The notes under the pieces were generated by a model. The model saw nothing but the letters and a program-made list of their open reading frames with translations, searched no databases and was not told the DNA's origin. Source: an uncultured Tateyamaria sp. (lineage in GTDB: Bacteria; Pseudomonadota; Alphaproteobacteria; Rhodobacterales; Rhodobacteraceae). Taken from it: a DNA stretch of 64,000 bases. A program made the position numbers and the translations under genes. Below, piece after piece: positions 62,646-64,000 of the stretch (its first letter is position 1; each line of letters begins with the position of its first letter). The stretch lies in contig NZ_CANNDS010000001.1 in assembly GCF_947503415.1 (NCBI RefSeq), positions 372,001-436,000 of the forward strand. Reading direction: 5' to 3'.

Positions 62646-64000
62646 CCGGTGCGTCCTTCTGATTGACAGCTTTCGCAATGAGATCCCCAACCCGCAGGGC
62701 ATTGGCGGCGATCGTCAGGCTCGGGTTGACCCCCATTGAGCTCGGCATGAACGATCCGTCAGCCACGTAGAGATTGTTGAGATCATGGGTGCGGCAGTCC
62801 GGTCGCAGCACGGACGTGGCCGGGTCTGAACCGAAGCGCAAAGTGCCCAAGGGGTGACCGAAATTGAGCACTGGCTGGAGTGATACAAGAAAAGACACGT
62901 GTTTTCGAAACGCTTTCCGAAGGGCACGGCGAAATGCTTTGCGGCGTTTGAGAAGCTCCGGGTGGTAACTGTATTCGAACGTCAGGACTTCCGGGTCTTC
63001 AGAATTCAGGACAACTCTGTTCTCCGGATAGGGGAAATCCTCCATCATGCCGACAAAGACTGCTGCTTTGCCGAAGACGCGGCTGGCGATGAAAGCTGGC
63101 ACCCGGATCAGCCCCCGCAAGCGGCGAAACCGGCGCAGGATCGACTGATCGAATATCCGTCCCATGTAAAAGACAATGTTGCCATAGCTCACATCCAGCC
63201 CGATCGACTGGACCAACCCGAACCGCTTGCCCGGGGCGGTGTAGAGATCACGCAGAGAGATGGCCTTGCCAAAGGGACCTGTTTTCGCGGACCGGGTCTT
63301 GGGCCACAGAACAAACACCTCGTCGACATGGAACATCAAGCCCCGCCCAACCCAATCGCTTGAGTTGGCGCAGCCTCCAGCGGAGTGACTTTGGGACGCG
63401 AGCATGAGCCGGGCCGACCCCAGAGATCCGGCACAGAGGGCATAGCGCGTGCCTTGCAGTGTTGCTTCCTCTCCGTTGCAGTTGACCCGCAGGCCGGTCA
63501 CCTGTGCCCCATCCTGCAAGATCTCGCGCACATCGCAATTGTCGAGAAGCGCCGCATGCCCGGTGTCCAGGGCTGGCACAACGCCAGCGGAACGGCCGTC
63601 CATCTTGCAACTCCACGGGCACTTCTTTCCAAAGCATTGCCGGCAAGTCTCCGGGTACTTGACTGCCACGTGTAACCGGTAGGGATGCAGGCCGCTCTCT
63701 TCCATCTCGCGCATAAGCGCGAGGTCTGCGTCCGACGCCGCGATAGGGGGCTTCAACCCTTTCGGAACAGGTTCGCGCGACAGGGGATCTGGTGTTCCGC
63801 ACAAATGCAAAAGCGCGCTGGCTTCATCAAAATAGGGTTGGAATGCGTCAAAGCAGACAGGCCATCCTCCGGTTGGGTGCGGCAGCTCGGAACTGTCATC
63901 CATGTCATGACGCTCGGGCCGTTCCAGAGCCGCGGCATAAAAAGTCGACGAGCCTCCGACGCCACTGCCGTATGGACCGAAAAACCGGGTGGCTATGCCG
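62629..64000 (-). CDS. GMC-family flavin oxidoreductase (5' end off the window)
   Basis: 457 codons visible; the frame stays open to the right edge, so the start and the FAD-binding GxGxxG are missing. The edge carries GIATRFFGPYGSGVGGSSTFYAAALERP, a GMC signature 1-like region; the C-terminal part has FGHPLGTLRFG and the closing NNLYVADGSFMPSSMGVNPSLTIAANALRVGD, the GMC C-domain with the catalytic histidine/asparagine region. A four-cysteine motif C-x2-C-x4-C-x3-C (CRQCFGKKCPWSC, 63607-63645) resembles that of long-chain alcohol and sterol oxidases of the family. An alcohol, sterol or sugar oxidase; substrate uncertain. Followed by the SDR gene. Confidence 0.9.
   Translation of the reverse strand, partial: GIATRFFGPYGSGVGGSSTFYAAALERPERHDMDDSSELPHPTGGWPVCFDAFQPYFDEASALLHLCGTPDPLSREPVPKGLKPPIAASDADLALMREMEESGLHPYRLHVAVKYPETCRQCFGKKCPWSCKMDGRSAGVVPALDTGHAALLDNCDVREILQDGAQVTGLRVNCNGEEATLQGTRYALCAGSLGSARLMLASQSHSAGGCANSSDWVGRGLMFHVDEVFVLWPKTRSAKTGPFGKAISLRDLYTAPGKRFGLVQSIGLDVSYGNIVFYMGRIFDQSILRRFRRLRGLIRVPAFIASRVFGKAAVFVGMMEDFPYPENRVVLNSEDPEVLTFEYSYHPELLKRRKAFRRALRKAFRKHVSFLVSLQPVLNFGHPLGTLRFGSDPATSVLRPDCRTHDLNNLYVADGSFMPSSMGVNPSLTIAANALRVGDLIAKAVNQKDAPDVAAE

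Overview
The window reads as a chromosomal segment from a marine alphaproteobacterium of the Rhodobacterales (Roseobacter group). This rests on family content (a DUF4175/TIGR02302 protein, a stand-alone Hint-domain protein, TRAP and many ABC uptake systems, a class IIA TIGR01459-type HAD), on high G+C, and on the GGGGGC-AGA-GCCCCC intergenic hairpin common in this order. I saw no rRNA, tRNA, CRISPR array, insertion sequence or phage gene. Both window edges cut a gene.

Layout. 1-7.6 kb: housekeeping genes on the minus strand (DUF4175 protein, lysA, a DUF2834 protein, a tiny lipoprotein, argH), then a TlpA-like thioredoxin and a sterol-desaturase-family gene on plus. 7.6-18.5 kb: mixed single genes (Hint protein, LpxR-like lipid A deacylase, di-haem peroxidase, GNAT, secreted barrel-like protein, homocysteine S-methyltransferase with a divergent winged-helix/TPR regulator, MFS, metallo-hydrolase), ending in a 639-bp stretch without a convincing gene. 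18.5-28.6 kb: a minus-strand operon of phytanoyl-CoA-dioxygenase-like protein, odd metallo-hydrolase, peptide-type ABC transporter and GH38 alpha-mannosidase. 28.8-33.5 kb: AraC regulator, TRAP transporter and an isocitrate-lyase/PEP-mutase-family enzyme.

33.7-47.6 kb is the most coherent and interesting part. A DeoR-family regulator, a PhnDCEE-type importer and two HAD phosphatases form one minus-strand operon. Diverging from it are a Na/Pi cotransporter, a Nudix protein, a second ABC importer of the ferric/hexose-phosphate type and a histidine-phosphatase-like gene; an inositol-monophosphatase gene faces this series. A perfect inverted repeat lies between the two operons. I infer a bidirectional organophosphate import-and-dephosphorylate island.

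47.6-64 kb: a 2OG-Fe(II) oxygenase, a 1000-residue beta-helix-type protein with its own terminator, then a surface-polysaccharide locus (asnB, four glycosyltransferases of GT4/GT2/GT61 type, a WecG/TagA-type transferase, a YdcF protein), a rhomboid protease, and an SDR/GMC oxidoreductase pair running off the right edge.

Three of the four substrate-binding-protein genes are followed by an intercistronic stem-loop before the next gene, which suggests a shared way of setting binding protein above membrane components.
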